A stretch of 64,000 bases of DNA, from contig CP096135.1 in assembly GCA_023213195.1 (NCBI GenBank), positions 2,228,842 to 2,292,841 on the forward strand, read 5' to 3'. Under the pieces are notes generated by a model. That model was not told the origin of the DNA, made no database searches, and worked only from the letters and a program-made list of their open reading frames with translations. Both the position numbers and the translations under genes were made by a program. Each line of letters begins with the position of its first letter. The first letter of the stretch is position 1. Shown here piece after piece: positions 20,325-31,042 of the stretch. This DNA is from Sphingobacteriales bacterium JAD_PAG50586_3. GTDB taxonomy: Bacteria; Bacteroidota; Bacteroidia; CAMBQF01.

Positions 20325-21606
20325 TTATTTCTCCAATATCATGGTAATGCCTTGCCCGCCTGCGGCGCAAACCGATATAAACCCACGGCCGCTGCCTTTC
20401 TCGTTCAGCAGTTTAGCCAGGGTAGCAATAATCCGTCCGCCGGTGGCTGCAAAAGGGTGCGCCGCCGCCAGGCTGCTGCCTTTAACGTTAAGCTTGGTTC
20501 GATCTATACTGCCGAGCGGCTTTATCAAAGCCAAAGGTTTTCATTAGCTCGGGGCTTTCCCAAATTTTAAGGGTAGCCAATACCTGTGCGGCAAAGGCTT
20601 CGTGTATTTCGTAATAATCAAAATCTTGCAAGGTAAGGCCTGCCTTTTGCAGCATGCGCGTAGCGGCATATATGGGCGATAATAGCAGGTTATGCTTGTT
20701 ATCTACATATTCTATAGCGGCCAGTTCGGCAAAACTTAAATAAGCAAGCACAGGCAGGTTATGCGCTTTTGCCCACTCTTCGCTGGCTAGTAAAAGGCAC
20801 GATGCGCCATCGGTTAGCGGGGTAGAGTTACCCGCTGTTAACGAGCCATTGGCCTTATCAAACGCAGGCTTAAGCTTAGCCAGTTTTTCCAGCGTACTAT
20901 CGGTGCGCAGGTTGTTATCGCGGTTAAGGCCATTATAAGGCGTAACCATGTCATTAAAAAAGCCCTCTTCATAAGCTTTGGCAAGCTTCATGTGGCTCTC
21001 GTAAGCCAGCTTATCTTGTTCCTCGCGCGGAATGGCGTAGTACTTAGCGGTAATCTCTGTATGGCCACCCATAGAAAGGCCCGTACGGGGTTCTTCGTTG
21101 GCGGGTGCTACGGGTTTAAAGTCTTTCAACCTAAGTTTTAATAGTTGCTTTATACGCTCGCCGGTAGTTTTAGCGCGGTTTACGGCTAAGAATATTTTGC
21201 GGGCACGCTCACCAAAATGCAAGGGTACGTTGCTGGTAGAATCTACCCCGCCGGCAATCCCGGCTTCAATTTGCCCCAAAGCAATTTTATTGGCAATGTA
21301 TATAGCGGCTTCCAAACCGGTATCACACGCCTGCTGAATATCGCACGCCGGGGTGTTTTTATCCAGTTGGGTGCTTAGCACACACTCGCGCATAAGGTTA
21401 AGCGTTAGGCTCGATTTTATTACTGCGCCGCCTGCCACCTCGCCAAGCAGCTCGCCTTGCAGTTTGTAGCGGTCTACCAATCCGTTTAGCGATGCAGTCA
21501 TCATATCCTGAAGGCTGGCATCGGCATAGGCAGTATTTTGACGGGCAAATGGTATGCGGTTGTAGCCCACTATGGCTACTTTACGAGATTGGTTATTGTT
21601 AAGCAT
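20325..21606 (-). CDS. Acetyl-CoA acyltransferase, FadI-like thiolase (frame broken once)
   Basis: About 427 residues when joined. The nucleophilic Cys is in IQQACDTGLEAA (near residue 93), AGIAGGVDSTSNVP follows, the EIHEAFAAQ motif holds a catalytic His, and AHPFAATGGR and CAAGGQGI close the active site. The order and spacing resemble FadI, the beta-oxidation 3-ketoacyl-CoA thiolase. The last about 70 residues are in another frame; removing one base near 20520 joins FDK to PLGSIDRTKLNVKG. The gene starts seven bases after the TetR gene, so both are probably one transcript and the thiolase is under TetR control. Degradative or biosynthetic use cannot be decided from sequence. Confidence 0.88.
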
Positions 21607-21613
21607 GTATCGA

Positions 21614-22201
21614 TTATTTAAGTTCAGTTATCATACGTTCTACTAACTGCATTACGCCCGTTAGGTAGCCTTGCTTGCCTGTAATTTTAGCAACCATAAT
21701 ACCGCCTTCAATAGCGGCAATTATGCCCAGGGCAAGCTGCTGTGCATCGGTTTTTTTATGGAATTCGCCTGTGGTTATCCCCTTTTCAATAAGCTTTACA
21801 ATAATATTCTTCCAGTCGTATATAGCATCAGCGGCGCGTTTTTTCAATTCGGGGTGGGTATCGTCGGCCTCTATAGCGGTGTTTAAAATGGGGCAGCCAC
21901 CTTGCGGAAAATCGAGGTTTTTATAATCTTCATACACCCTAACATACACCAGTAGCTTGTCTTTAATAAGCTCGTGCTTATCCATTTCACGCTTAATAAT
22001 GCGGCCCACCTTAGTCAGGTTATAATCAAAGGCTGCAAGGGCTACTTCGTCTTTATTCTCGAAGTTGCCATATATGCTGCCCTTGGTAAGGCCTGTGGCC
22101 TCGGTCATATCTGTTAACGATGTGCCCGCGTAGCCTTTGGTATTAAATATAGGGGCAGTTTTTTCTAAAATAAACTGCTTTGTTTTTTCCGCTTTCGACA
22201 T
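21614..22201 (-). CDS. TetR/AcrR family transcriptional regulator
   Basis: 195 residues from ATG 22201. The N-terminal helix-turn-helix (ILEKTAPIFNTKGYAGTSLTDMTEATGLTKGSIYGNFENKDEV, shown here only to mark residues 9-52) is typical: GLTKGSIYGNF is the recognition helix region. The C-terminal ligand-binding domain contains the PQGGCPILN motif found in a TetR C-terminal subfamily. It is immediately upstream of the thiolase gene, and a perfect palindrome at 22229-22244 lies over its own promoter, so autoregulation and control of the thiolase are inferred. The ligand is unknown; an acyl-CoA or fatty acid is a guess from context. Confidence 0.9.
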   Translation of the reverse strand: MSKAEKTKQFILEKTAPIFNTKGYAGTSLTDMTEATGLTKGSIYGNFENKDEVALAAFDYNLTKVGRIIKREMDKHELIKDKLLVYVRVYEDYKNLDFPQGGCPILNTAIEADDTHPELKKRAADAIYDWKNIIVKLIEKGITTGEFHKKTDAQQLALGIIAAIEGGIMVAKITGKQGYLTGVMQLVERMITELK

Positions 22202-22222
22202 CTTCGTCAATTCTAATCTATA

Positions 22223-22244
22223 CAAATATATACCAATCGGTATA
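22223..22244 (-). promoter_or_regulatory. TetR promoter with palindromic operator
   Basis: On the minus strand TATATTTG (22223-22230) matches the TAnnTTTG -7 box. Overlapping its upstream edge is the perfect palindrome TATACC-AATC-GGTATA (22229-22244), a typical TetR-family operator form. Binding there would block the promoter. Confidence 0.65.
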
Positions 22245-22279
22245 AATATGAAAGTGTGGTTGATAATTTATTCCGTTTT

Positions 22280-22470
22280 ACCACCCCTGTCGCGACTTTC
22301 GTCACGACACCCCCTCCTAAATTTAGGAGGGGGAAGGGGAGGTAACAATTATTGCTTCGCAATTCCGTACCCCATCTGTCAGCAAGCTGACATCTTCCCC
22401 TACAAGCAGGGGAAGAAAAAACTGCGATTGTTCCCCTCCCTGCTGGTAGGGAGGGGTTAGGGAGGGTACG
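22280..22470. repeat. Cluster of CTCC/GGAG hairpin repeats
   Basis: At least two related hairpin units: CCCCCTCCTAAATTTAGGAGGGGG with a following GGGGAGG box (22309-22342), and CCCCTCCCTGC...GGGAGGGG (22433-22456) with a following GGGAGGG. Between them lie CTGTCAGCAAGCTGACA and CTTCCCC...GGGGAAG stems. This fills the gap between tetR and the nnr gene. Confidence 0.6.
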
Positions 22471-22501
22471 AAAGGTGGCGATTATTCCCTACTTTTAACC
22501 A

Positions 22502-24001
22502 ATGAAAATCCTTTCTGCACAACAAATACGCGAAGCTGATAAAGCCACCATTGATAAAGAGCCTATTGCTTCTGTTGACCTTATGGAACGGGCGGCTACC
22601 GCCTGTGCCGACTGGCTGCTGGAGTGTTTTGCCGCCGAAGAACGTTTTGCTGTTGTATGCGGCACAGGCAACAATGGTGGCGATGGACTTGCTATTGCGC
22701 GTATGCTTATTGCAGCGGGTAAGCAAGCCCATGTTTTTGTTGTGGGCGACACTACTAAAGGCACCCCCGATTTTATTGCCAACCTGCATAAGCTCGATAA
22801 ATCTACCATAACAACGATAACCGAACCGGAAGGCCTTGTTGGCGATTTTGATGTGTTGATTGATGCCCTGTTTGGTACCGGTTTAAACAAGCCTGCCAAG
22901 GGTTTGTATGCTGATGTTATTACTACGCTGAATAATTATGATGCCATACGTGTTGCGATAGATATTCCATCGGGCTTGTTTGCTGATGATAATGCCGATA
23001 ACGACGGGCAGGTGTTTAAGGCCGATTATACCCTTACGTTTGAGCAGCCTAAGCTTGCATTTTTCTTTGCCGAGAGTGCCCCGTACGTTGGTCAATTTAT
23101 AGGGTTGCCTATTGGGCTGGATAAGGAGTTTATAGCTTCTATCCAATCGTATAATTACCTTATTGAAGAGGAGGAAATTACACAGTTGATTGTTCCTCGT
23201 GACAGGTTTGCACACAAAGGGACTTACGGCCATGCGTTGCTTATAGGAGGCAGCAAAGGCAAGGTAGGGGCTATGGTGCTATCGGCTAAAGCGTGTATAC
23301 ATACCGGTGCAGGATTAACAACCGTTGCCCTGCCCGATTGTGGTTATACCATTTTGCAAACTGCCTTGCCCGAAGCGATGTGCGAAACGGGTATAGGAGA
23401 GAATAACGTAGAGACATTGCCCAATGTAGATAACTACAATGCCATTGGTATGGGTCCGGGTTTAGGTACCGGCGATGAACAGGCACAGGTGCTTAAAAAG
23501 CTGCTTAACTATACCAATGCTAATTTGGTTATTGATGCCGATGCGATAAACATACTGGCCGATAACCCAACTTGGCTGCACTTTTTACCTGCTAACTGCA
23601 TACTAACTCCACACCCCGGCGAGTTTGACCGCTTAGCGAATATGCCAAAGAACGTAATGGGGTTTGAGCGCTACAAAAAGCAACGCGAACTATCGGCTAA
23701 ATACAATTGCTATATTGTATTGAAAGGTTCTTTTACTTCTATTAGTTGCCCCGATGGTACGGTGTTTTTTAACCCTACCGGAAACCCCGGCATGGCAACA
23801 GGTGGCAGTGGGGATGTGCTTACGGGCATCATCACCTCGCTGTTAGCCCAACGCTACAAACCGCGTTTGGCAGCTATAATAGGTGTTTACCTGCATGGCC
23901 TTGCGGGCGATTTAGCAGCTGAGCAACTATCGCAACAAGCACTTTCAGCAGGTAATATTATTGAGTATCTTCCTAACGCTTTTAAGTTTTTAGGCCAATG
24001 A
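22502..24001 (+). CDS. nnrDE: Bifunctional NAD(P)H-hydrate epimerase / ADP-dependent dehydratase
   Basis: 499 residues, intact. The N-terminal YjeF domain (about 1-210: VVCGTGNNGGDGLAIAR, DALFGTGLNKP, AIDIPSG) epimerises damaged NAD(P)HX; the C-terminal carbohydrate-kinase-like domain (about 220-499: KGTYGHALLIGGSKGKVGAM, LTPHPGEFDRL, GNPGMATGGSGDVLTG) dehydrates it back to NAD(P)H. The fusion is the usual form in many bacteria. Its TGA overlaps the ATG of the following dehydrogenase gene by four bases (ATGA), so the two are translationally coupled. Confidence 0.95.
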   Translation: MKILSAQQIREADKATIDKEPIASVDLMERAATACADWLLECFAAEERFAVVCGTGNNGGDGLAIARMLIAAGKQAHVFVVGDTTKGTPDFIANLHKLDKSTITTITEPEGLVGDFDVLIDALFGTGLNKPAKGLYADVITTLNNYDAIRVAIDIPSGLFADDNADNDGQVFKADYTLTFEQPKLAFFFAESAPYVGQFIGLPIGLDKEFIASIQSYNYLIEEEEITQLIVPRDRFAHKGTYGHALLIGGSKGKVGAMVLSAKACIHTGAGLTTVALPDCGYTILQTALPEAMCETGIGENNVETLPNVDNYNAIGMGPGLGTGDEQAQVLKKLLNYTNANLVIDADAINILADNPTWLHFLPANCILTPHPGEFDRLANMPKNVMGFERYKKQRELSAKYNCYIVLKGSFTSISCPDGTVFFNPTGNPGMATGGSGDVLTGIITSLLAQRYKPRLAAIIGVYLHGLAGDLAAEQLSQQALSAGNIIEYLPNAFKFLGQ

Positions 24002-24761
24002 TTGTTAGTGGTAAAAATATAGTAGTTACCGGCGCGGCATCGGGCATAGGTAAGCATGTTGTTACGTTGTTGTTGCAGCAAGGCGCTAAGGTGTTGGCGG
24101 TAGATAAGGCCGATTTACTTTTAAATACCCACCCCAACTTGTTTATCCTGCAAGCCGACATTTCAACATCGGCAGCTATAGACGATTTATTTACCCATGC
24201 TGTAGATACCCTTGGTGGTATTGACGTGTTTATTGCCAACGCGGGCTTTGCCTATTACGAAAAGCTGGAGCAGCCCGACTGGCAACGCATGGAGGCCATT
24301 TACAAGGTAAACGTACTATCGCCCATATACAGCCTTAAAAAGCTGGTACAACTAAATGGCGATAAGCCCTGTTCATTTGTGGCGGTATCGTCGGCTATGG
24401 CATATTTGGGTGTGCCGGGTTATGCGCAGTATGCGGGCACCAAGGGGCGCTACACCGTTTTATGGAGACCTACCGTAACGAGCACCACCACCGCCTACAC
24501 CTTATGGTGGTGTACCCCATTGCCACTAAAACCAACTTCTTTAATCAGGCAGGTAATAACATTCCCGTTGCATGGCCTACGCAAGAACCACAAGAGGTTG
24601 CCAAGGCAATGGTTGATGGGTTAATGAGTGGTAAAAAGCGGGTGTACCCATCGTTCCTTTTCCAAGTTATATTGGCAGCCAACCGCTACCTACCGTTTGT
24701 GTTCCCCTTTTATTTATGGTTAGAGCGGAAGAAGTTTAATGGTTGGGTGAAATCAAATTAA
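23998..24761 (+). CDS. Short-chain dehydrogenase/reductase (frame broken once)
   Basis: About 255 residues. The Rossmann motif GAASGIGKHV is near residue 12, NAGFAYYEK follows, the catalytic Ser lies in VAVSSAMAYLG, and the YAQYAGTK segment supplies Tyr and Lys. One base is missing in the G-run 24444-24447; restoring it joins YAGTKGALHRF to METYRNEHH and the rest of the protein, which ends in a hydrophobic segment (LPFVFPFYLW). It probably reduces or oxidises a small carbonyl or hydroxy compound with NAD(P)H; the substrate cannot be named. It overlaps nnrDE by four bases. Confidence 0.85.
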
Positions 24762-24831
24762 AATATCAAAGAACGGTTTAGTTTTTTACTGGCACTTAAA
24801 GCAATACTTTAAGTACTCAGCTCCTTATATT

Positions 24832-25290
24832 CCCCGCAGGGTTGTAGTAAAAATTTATGTTTTTGCAATCTTAACCTCACCCCGTCATCGCCTCGATAAT
24901 TATCTCGGCAATGCCACCCCTCTCCACGCGTGGAGAGGGGAACGTCACGAAGTGACAAGGGGAGAGGTTAAAACCCGCACAGTTGTAGTAAAAATTAACG
25001 TTTTTGCAAATCAAACTCTCCCTCGGCCCCCTCTCTTAAATTTAAGAGAGGGGTGATCGTTCTGTACTTCAGTCTGGGGAATAAATTTCTTGTGTCGGGG
25101 GAGAGGTTAAAACCCGCACAGTTGTAATAAAATTTAACGTTTTTGCAAATCAAACTCTCCCCCGGCCCCCTCTCTTAAATTTAAGAGAGGGGTGACCGTT
25201 CTGTACTTCAGTCTGGGGAATAAATTTCCTGTGTCGGGGGAGAGTTAAAACCCTTGCAGTTGTAGTAAAATTTAACGTTTTTGCAAAGCT
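24832..25290. repeat. Tandem repeat with ~139-bp period
   Basis: A core of about 40 bases (CCGCACAGTTGTAGTAAAAA, then TTAACGTTTTTGCAA) occurs at about 24832, 24970, 25109 and 25247, giving periods of 138-139. Between cores lie CTCC/GGAG hairpin units; units two and three share nearly identical spacers (CCCTCTCTTAAATTTAAGAG palindrome plus TTCTGTACTTCAGTCTGGGG), while the first spacer differs. No open frame is convincing in 24762-25473. Confidence 0.75.
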
Positions 25291-25296
25291 TAAAGA

Positions 25297-25351
25297 TCTC
25301 CCTTTTCAAAGGGAGTGGATTCCAACCATGGGTTGGAAGACGAGGGATTTT
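25297..25351. repeat. Two-hairpin CTCC/GGAG repeat
   Basis: CTCCCTTTTCAAAGGGAG, then TTCCAACCATGGGTTGGAA, then GACGAGGGATTTTTT. Same plan as the copies near 31043 and 40496, with an unrelated second hairpin. Confidence 0.6.
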
Positions 25352-25473
25352 TTAGGCATCATAACAAGTAGTTTTTGGTTACTACAAAGGTACGACGCCG
25401 CTACCCCCTTTGTCAATTATTATAATCGGTAAATACAAACAATTAATATATTGCAGTTTATATTAATTATAAA

Positions 25474-26280
25474 ATGAAAAATTACGCCTTACTTGTTATT
25501 TGTATGCTTCCAATTATGAGCGCCTTTGCCCAAGAAGACGCATGGGATGTTTACATAGCTGATTACGATGGCAAACCTGGTTCTACTGTGCTTAATATGT
25601 CTATAAACGACAGGGCACCAATAAAAACAATGCCTTTTTTGGTTGTAACAGGTTTGAATCCTAAAGAAACAGATGATATGGGATTTCCTACAAAAGATCA
25701 ATATGAAGTTCAATATCCCTTTACAGATTCATTAGATGTATTGGTAGACAGGCTTGTAACTAGTGAAATGGTTGGGATATTTACATCAGATGGAGAAAGA
25801 ATACATTACATTTATGTACAGGATACTATAAATTTACGCAATGCATTAACCCATTTTTATAAGGCTAAATACCCGACATACACTTATTATCTAAATGTTA
25901 GACCTGATGTTGAATGGAAAGCATATCTCGACTTTTTGTATCCTAATGAATTTACCAAAGAGTATATGGGAAATGAGAAAGTTATTATGCAATTAAAAGA
26001 TAGCGGTGATAAACTGGATAAAGAAAGGCCTGTTGATTTTTGGGCCTTTTTTAAAACAGATGCTGACCGGAGTAAATATATAGACTTTGTTACTGACAAT
26101 GGCTTTGAAATTGTTAAAGAAGATAAAGACGATAAATTAGATTTGCCCTACAGTATTCAGTTTACAAAGATTATGGCTATTAATATTATGGATTTTACTA
26201 ATGTTACACTAGAATTAAAGAAAAAAGCTACTGAGTTAAGGGGCGATTACGATGGTTGGGAAAGTATAGTAGTTAAGTAG
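25474..26280 (+). CDS. Secreted DUF695/RraB-like protein
   Basis: 268 residues with a signal peptide (MKNYALLVICMLPIMSAFAQ, 20 residues, cleavage after AQ). Residues about 23-125 resemble DUF695 (WDVYIADYDGKPGSTVLNMS, MPFLVVTGL). Residues about 140-262 resemble the RraB fold (DFWAFFKTDADRSKYIDFV, DLPYSIQFTKIM, GDYDGWES). RraB modulates RNase E in other bacteria, but export to the periplasm makes that role unlikely here; the function is unknown. It is AT-rich, follows the 139-bp tandem repeat, and converges with the next gene, overlapping it by eight bases at the 3' ends. It looks accessory. Confidence 0.7.
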   Translation: MKNYALLVICMLPIMSAFAQEDAWDVYIADYDGKPGSTVLNMSINDRAPIKTMPFLVVTGLNPKETDDMGFPTKDQYEVQYPFTDSLDVLVDRLVTSEMVGIFTSDGERIHYIYVQDTINLRNALTHFYKAKYPTYTYYLNVRPDVEWKAYLDFLYPNEFTKEYMGNEKVIMQLKDSGDKLDKERPVDFWAFFKTDADRSKYIDFVTDNGFEIVKEDKDDKLDLPYSIQFTKIMAINIMDFTNVTLELKKKATELRGDYDGWESIVVK

Positions 26281-26725
26281 CTGAATTAGCTAACGTATTA
26301 TAGATTTTTACCTGCTTATGATTTTGTATAGCAATGTTAAAGGCTTCCAAATCCAATGGCATTAAGTTTAGGTACTCATCCAATACAATTAAATCATTGG
26401 CCTTGAAAAATTCAATTAGCTGAGTTAATATTGGTTTGTATTGACTTCTGAAATCTATTCGGAAAGAAACACTATCTACAATGTTGTTATCAATGCACAC
26501 TTCAAGCCTGTTAGTGTCTTCATTGCCAAATAATATAATACTAGGGGTATACCAGTCTGTTTTAGGTAAGAAGCTATTTAGAGGCTCAAAAAAATCGGGT
26601 TTAAGTGCAAGAACTTCCCAGTGTTCTGAATTTTCATATTCAGATATATACAAGCCATTGAATTTTGGTAAATCAGCCATAGCCGATTTAGGAGATACCA
26701 CAAAATTAATTTGCCAAAGTGCCAT
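26273..26725 (-). CDS. Hypothetical cytoplasmic protein
   Basis: 150 residues, family not recognised. There is no signal peptide or membrane segment; the sequence alternates short hydrophobic strands and acidic loops (NGLYISEYENSEHWEVLALK, RLEVCIDNNIVDSVSFRIDF), suggesting a small alpha/beta protein. It is AT-rich and converges on the DUF695 gene. A dispersed AT-rich repeat lies just beyond its start (26734-26753). It might be an immunity-like or accessory partner of its neighbour, but nothing in the sequence proves that. Confidence 0.6.
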   Translation of the reverse strand: MALWQINFVVSPKSAMADLPKFNGLYISEYENSEHWEVLALKPDFFEPLNSFLPKTDWYTPSIILFGNEDTNRLEVCIDNNIVDSVSFRIDFRSQYKPILTQLIEFFKANDLIVLDEYLNLMPLDLEAFNIAIQNHKQVKIYNTLANSAT

Positions 26726-26733
26726 AAGTTTTC

Positions 26734-26753
26734 AATTCGCTTATTATCTTATT
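26734..26753. repeat. AT-rich dispersed repeat word, copy 2
   Basis: Exact 20-base reverse complement of 199-218, lying between the hypothetical gene and corA. Confidence 0.5.
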
Positions 26754-26773
26754 GACTAATTATCTAATTAAGA

Positions 26774-27727
26774 TTACAGCCACTTCCGTTTTTTAAACAC
26801 ATACAATGTACCTAGCGATGATAGTATCATCAGCACAATGGCTAATGGGTAGCCAAAGGAGAAACCAAGCTCCGGCATTGATTGAAAATTCATGCCGTAA
26901 ACACTGGCAATTAGGGTAGGGGGCATAAACACTACCGATACTACCGTAAATATTTTAATTATTTTATTCTGCTCAATGTTGATTAAACCTAGCAGGGTAT
27001 TTTGAAGATATTCAAGCCTTTCGAAGCTAAAGGCGGTGTGTTCCAGCAGCGAGTTAATGTCTTTAATAATTACCCGTAAACGCTCCTGGTGTTGCTTGGG
27101 GAATATATAGCTGCGCATAAGCGCCGATACGGCACGTTGCTTATCTATAATACTCTCGCGCATTAAAATGGTACTCTCTTGCAGGCGGGTAATTTTTAAA
27201 AGCACTTCTTCGCTGGCGTTGTTGCCCAGGGTAACGGTTTTACCAATAGCGTTAATATCGCGGGCTACAAGCTCCAGTTGGTCAGCATCAAGGTCAATGC
27301 GGGTTTCGTAAATGGTAACCATCACCTGCCCGCCTTCTTCAAAAAGCTGGCTATTGGCCTTTATTTTGCGCACGGTTTCGGCAAAGGTTTTTATATCGGC
27401 ATTGCGGTAGGTAAACAGCAGGCGGCCTTTTAGTACCATCGATACGTTTACATCTTTAAAGCCATCGCCATCGGCAACCAAAAAGTTAGAGTTAGCGTGT
27501 ATGGTATCTTCGTTCTCAAAGTAGCGCGATGAACTCTCAATTTCCTGCGCTTCTTGCGGGTTTTGAAAGGTAATGCCAAAGCGCGATTCTACAGTTTCAA
27601 TTTCTTCGGCGCTGGGGTAGTGCAGGTCAATCCAGATAATAGAATCCCTGTCGAGCGTATCGAGCTCGCTTAAACCAACTGCCTTGTGGACAATGCGGTC
27701 GGTGCCTGTATGGAATATCCGCAACAC
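26774..27727 (-). CDS. corA: CorA-family magnesium/divalent cation transporter
   Basis: 317 residues, intact. A long acidic cytoplasmic funnel domain precedes two C-terminal membrane helices. The family signature YGMNF (followed by QSMPE) ends the first helix (about residue 279) and the protein closes with a basic KKRKWL tail. CorA forms a pentameric channel for Mg2+ or other divalent ions in the inner membrane. It is not clearly operon-linked to neighbours. Confidence 0.93.
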   Translation of the reverse strand: MLRIFHTGTDRIVHKAVGLSELDTLDRDSIIWIDLHYPSAEEIETVESRFGITFQNPQEAQEIESSSRYFENEDTIHANSNFLVADGDGFKDVNVSMVLKGRLLFTYRNADIKTFAETVRKIKANSQLFEEGGQVMVTIYETRIDLDADQLELVARDINAIGKTVTLGNNASEEVLLKITRLQESTILMRESIIDKQRAVSALMRSYIFPKQHQERLRVIIKDINSLLEHTAFSFERLEYLQNTLLGLINIEQNKIIKIFTVVSVVFMPPTLIASVYGMNFQSMPELGFSFGYPLAIVLMILSSLGTLYVFKKRKWL

Positions 27728-27798
27728 AAATTTTGCTCTTGTTTTGAGCAGGGCAAAGATAGGTTTTTTGGTTAATAGTTGATATTTATGGTTTGTAG

Positions 27799-28293
27799 TT
27801 AAAAAAGTTGCTCAATTGTTTTCATTGCAATAAACATTTTACCACTATCGGGCAATAGAATAAATCCATATTTAGTGTAGAAATTTTCTGCTTCTTTATC
27901 TAATGGGTCGACTACAACAGCCATAGAAGCGATTGTTTTAGAAGCATCAAAACTGCGTTTTAGCGCATCAATAAGTAACATTTTGCCTACACCCCGGCCT
28001 TTATAATCTAAGTCAACGGCTAATCTGCCCAGCAGGGTTGTTGGTAAGTTAGCGTAAGCTTTTGGCATCTTCTTCTTAACGTTTTCAGGTAAATCTTCTT
28101 GTGGGATATTGCTATTTGATAATGTGTAATACCCTTTTATTTTGTTACCAGCAGCAATTACAAAACAGGCAGAAATTTGGCGTTTTATGTCTTGAGTGGC
28201 CTGTGTATGAATATAGTTATCTAACATAGGTTTGCCACAATTGAATATGCTTTTGTTAAAAGAAGCGGTTAATGGTTCAGCTAAGTATGACAT
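27799..28293 (-). CDS. GNAT acetyltransferase toxin (TacT-like)
   Basis: 164 residues. The acetyl-CoA-binding motif DYKGRGVGKMLLIDAL (about residues 96-111) and the C-terminal AENFYTKYGF segment mark a GNAT domain; PTTLLGRLAVD is typical of the toxin subgroup. Such toxins acetylate the amino group of charged tRNAs and stop translation. It starts two bases after the DUF1778 antitoxin gene, the standard order for this toxin-antitoxin class, and both would be expressed from the promoter at 28618. The toxic activity itself is inferred from family. Confidence 0.85.
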   Translation of the reverse strand: MSYLAEPLTASFNKSIFNCGKPMLDNYIHTQATQDIKRQISACFVIAAGNKIKGYYTLSNSNIPQEDLPENVKKKMPKAYANLPTTLLGRLAVDLDYKGRGVGKMLLIDALKRSFDASKTIASMAVVVDPLDKEAENFYTKYGFILLPDSGKMFIAMKTIEQLF

Positions 28294-28295
28294 AA

Positions 28296-28601
28296 TTATT
28301 TTACGGCTTTCTTATATTCTTTAAAAGCATTTTTTAAGCTTGTGTTAGGTTTTTCAGGGTTTAGTATTGTGTTGAAAAACAACTCTTTGTCAGCTTTTGA
28401 TGCTAGTATAAGGTCGTGCTCTTTTATTATCAATGTTGCTTTTTCTTGTAGGGTATTTATAATAAAATCAGTTAAGTTTCTAAACCCACCAATAGTGGCG
28501 GCATATTCAAAACGTTCTTTCTGTTCCATTGGAATACGTGCATCAAATCTTGATTTTGTTGCGTTTTGTGATTTTTTGGTGCTTTTTGTTTTTGTTCCCA
28601 T
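28296..28601 (-). CDS. DUF1778 (TacA-like) antitoxin
   Basis: 101 residues. A basic N-terminus (KTKSTKKSQNATKSRFD) leads into a ribbon-helix-helix segment (ARIPMEQKERFEYAATIGGF ... LTDFII) and a Lys-rich C-terminal tail that would wrap the toxin. Such antitoxins neutralise GNAT toxins and bind their own promoter; two 21-bp palindromic sites lie directly upstream (28622-28673). Confidence 0.85.
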   Translation of the reverse strand: MGTKTKSTKKSQNATKSRFDARIPMEQKERFEYAATIGGFRNLTDFIINTLQEKATLIIKEHDLILASKADKELFFNTILNPEKPNTSLKNAFKEYKKAVK

Positions 28602-28617
28602 AATTACTAATTAGATA

Positions 28618-28673
28618 CAAATGTACGTAAAATATCTGTACAAGTTTCATATTGTACGTATTTTTTCTGTACA
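28618..28673 (-). promoter_or_regulatory. Toxin-antitoxin promoter with twin 21-bp operators
   Basis: Minus-strand TACATTTG (28618-28625) fits the TAnnTTTG box. Two 21-base sites, 28622-28642 and 28653-28673, both read TGTACGTA-n8-TGTACA apart from a few central bases; each is a partial palindrome. Their centres are 31 bases apart, about three helical turns, and the first overlaps the -7 box. This fits autorepression by the ribbon-helix-helix antitoxin. Confidence 0.7.
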
Positions 28674-28689
28674 TAAATTTGAATTCTAA

Positions 28690-28722
28690 TAATTCATAAT
28701 TACTAATTCATAATTACATTTG
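28690..28722 (+). promoter_or_regulatory. AT-rich repeat word and -7 box for ligA
   Basis: 28690-28708 is an exact reverse-complement match to 7832-7850. Within the same AT-rich stretch TACATTTG (28715-28722) matches TAnnTTTG and ends four bases before the ligA ATG at 28727, implying a leaderless transcript. Confidence 0.5.
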
Positions 28723-28726
28723 CACC

Positions 28727-30729
<2,003 letters not shown>

Positions 30730-30770
30730 GAGTTATGCCTGTGGCTGCTGCCAACTGCTTAATACTTTCT

Positions 30771-30992
30771 TCATTGTCCTATGCGGACGCACTCTTATGC
30801 AGAGGGCACTTACTTTTTGCTTGATCAAAAAGTAAGCAAAAAATCAACGGCTGCATTTTTCAACGACCCACTACGAGTACGTTCGCTAAACCGCGCAAAC
30901 TCGTCCTGCGGACTCAAACACTGCGCGCTTTGTCCCGCTATGCGAGACCGCTCCCTTTCTCTGCGGGTCCCCGTTTCAAAACACTAAGCCGG
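30771..30992. repeat. Long dispersed intergenic repeat with hairpin, copy 1
   Basis: About 220 bases sharing high identity with 34304-34535. It contains the perfect hairpin CTTACTTTTTG-CTTGAT-CAAAAAGTAAG (30809-30836). A small open frame runs through it (...YFLLDQKV...), but the same frame-spanning sequence recurs and varies in length, so I read it as a non-coding repeat. The rest of 30730-31116 holds the two-hairpin repeat at 31043 and nothing else recognisable. Confidence 0.75.
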
Positions 30993-31042
30993 TAGTTGCT
31001 TTCGCCTGTTTTTTAATCGTTCGAACTAATTACATGAAAACA

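Noticed and set aside
24832..25290. Possible CRISPR array (evenly spaced direct repeats)
   Set aside because: Period of 139 bases, spacers that are themselves near-identical repeats, and no cas genes nearby.
30781..30987. Small open frame with YFLLDQKV-like sequence
   Set aside because: It lies within a dispersed non-coding repeat; the second copy at 34276-34578 changes frame and ends, as expected for repeat shadows.
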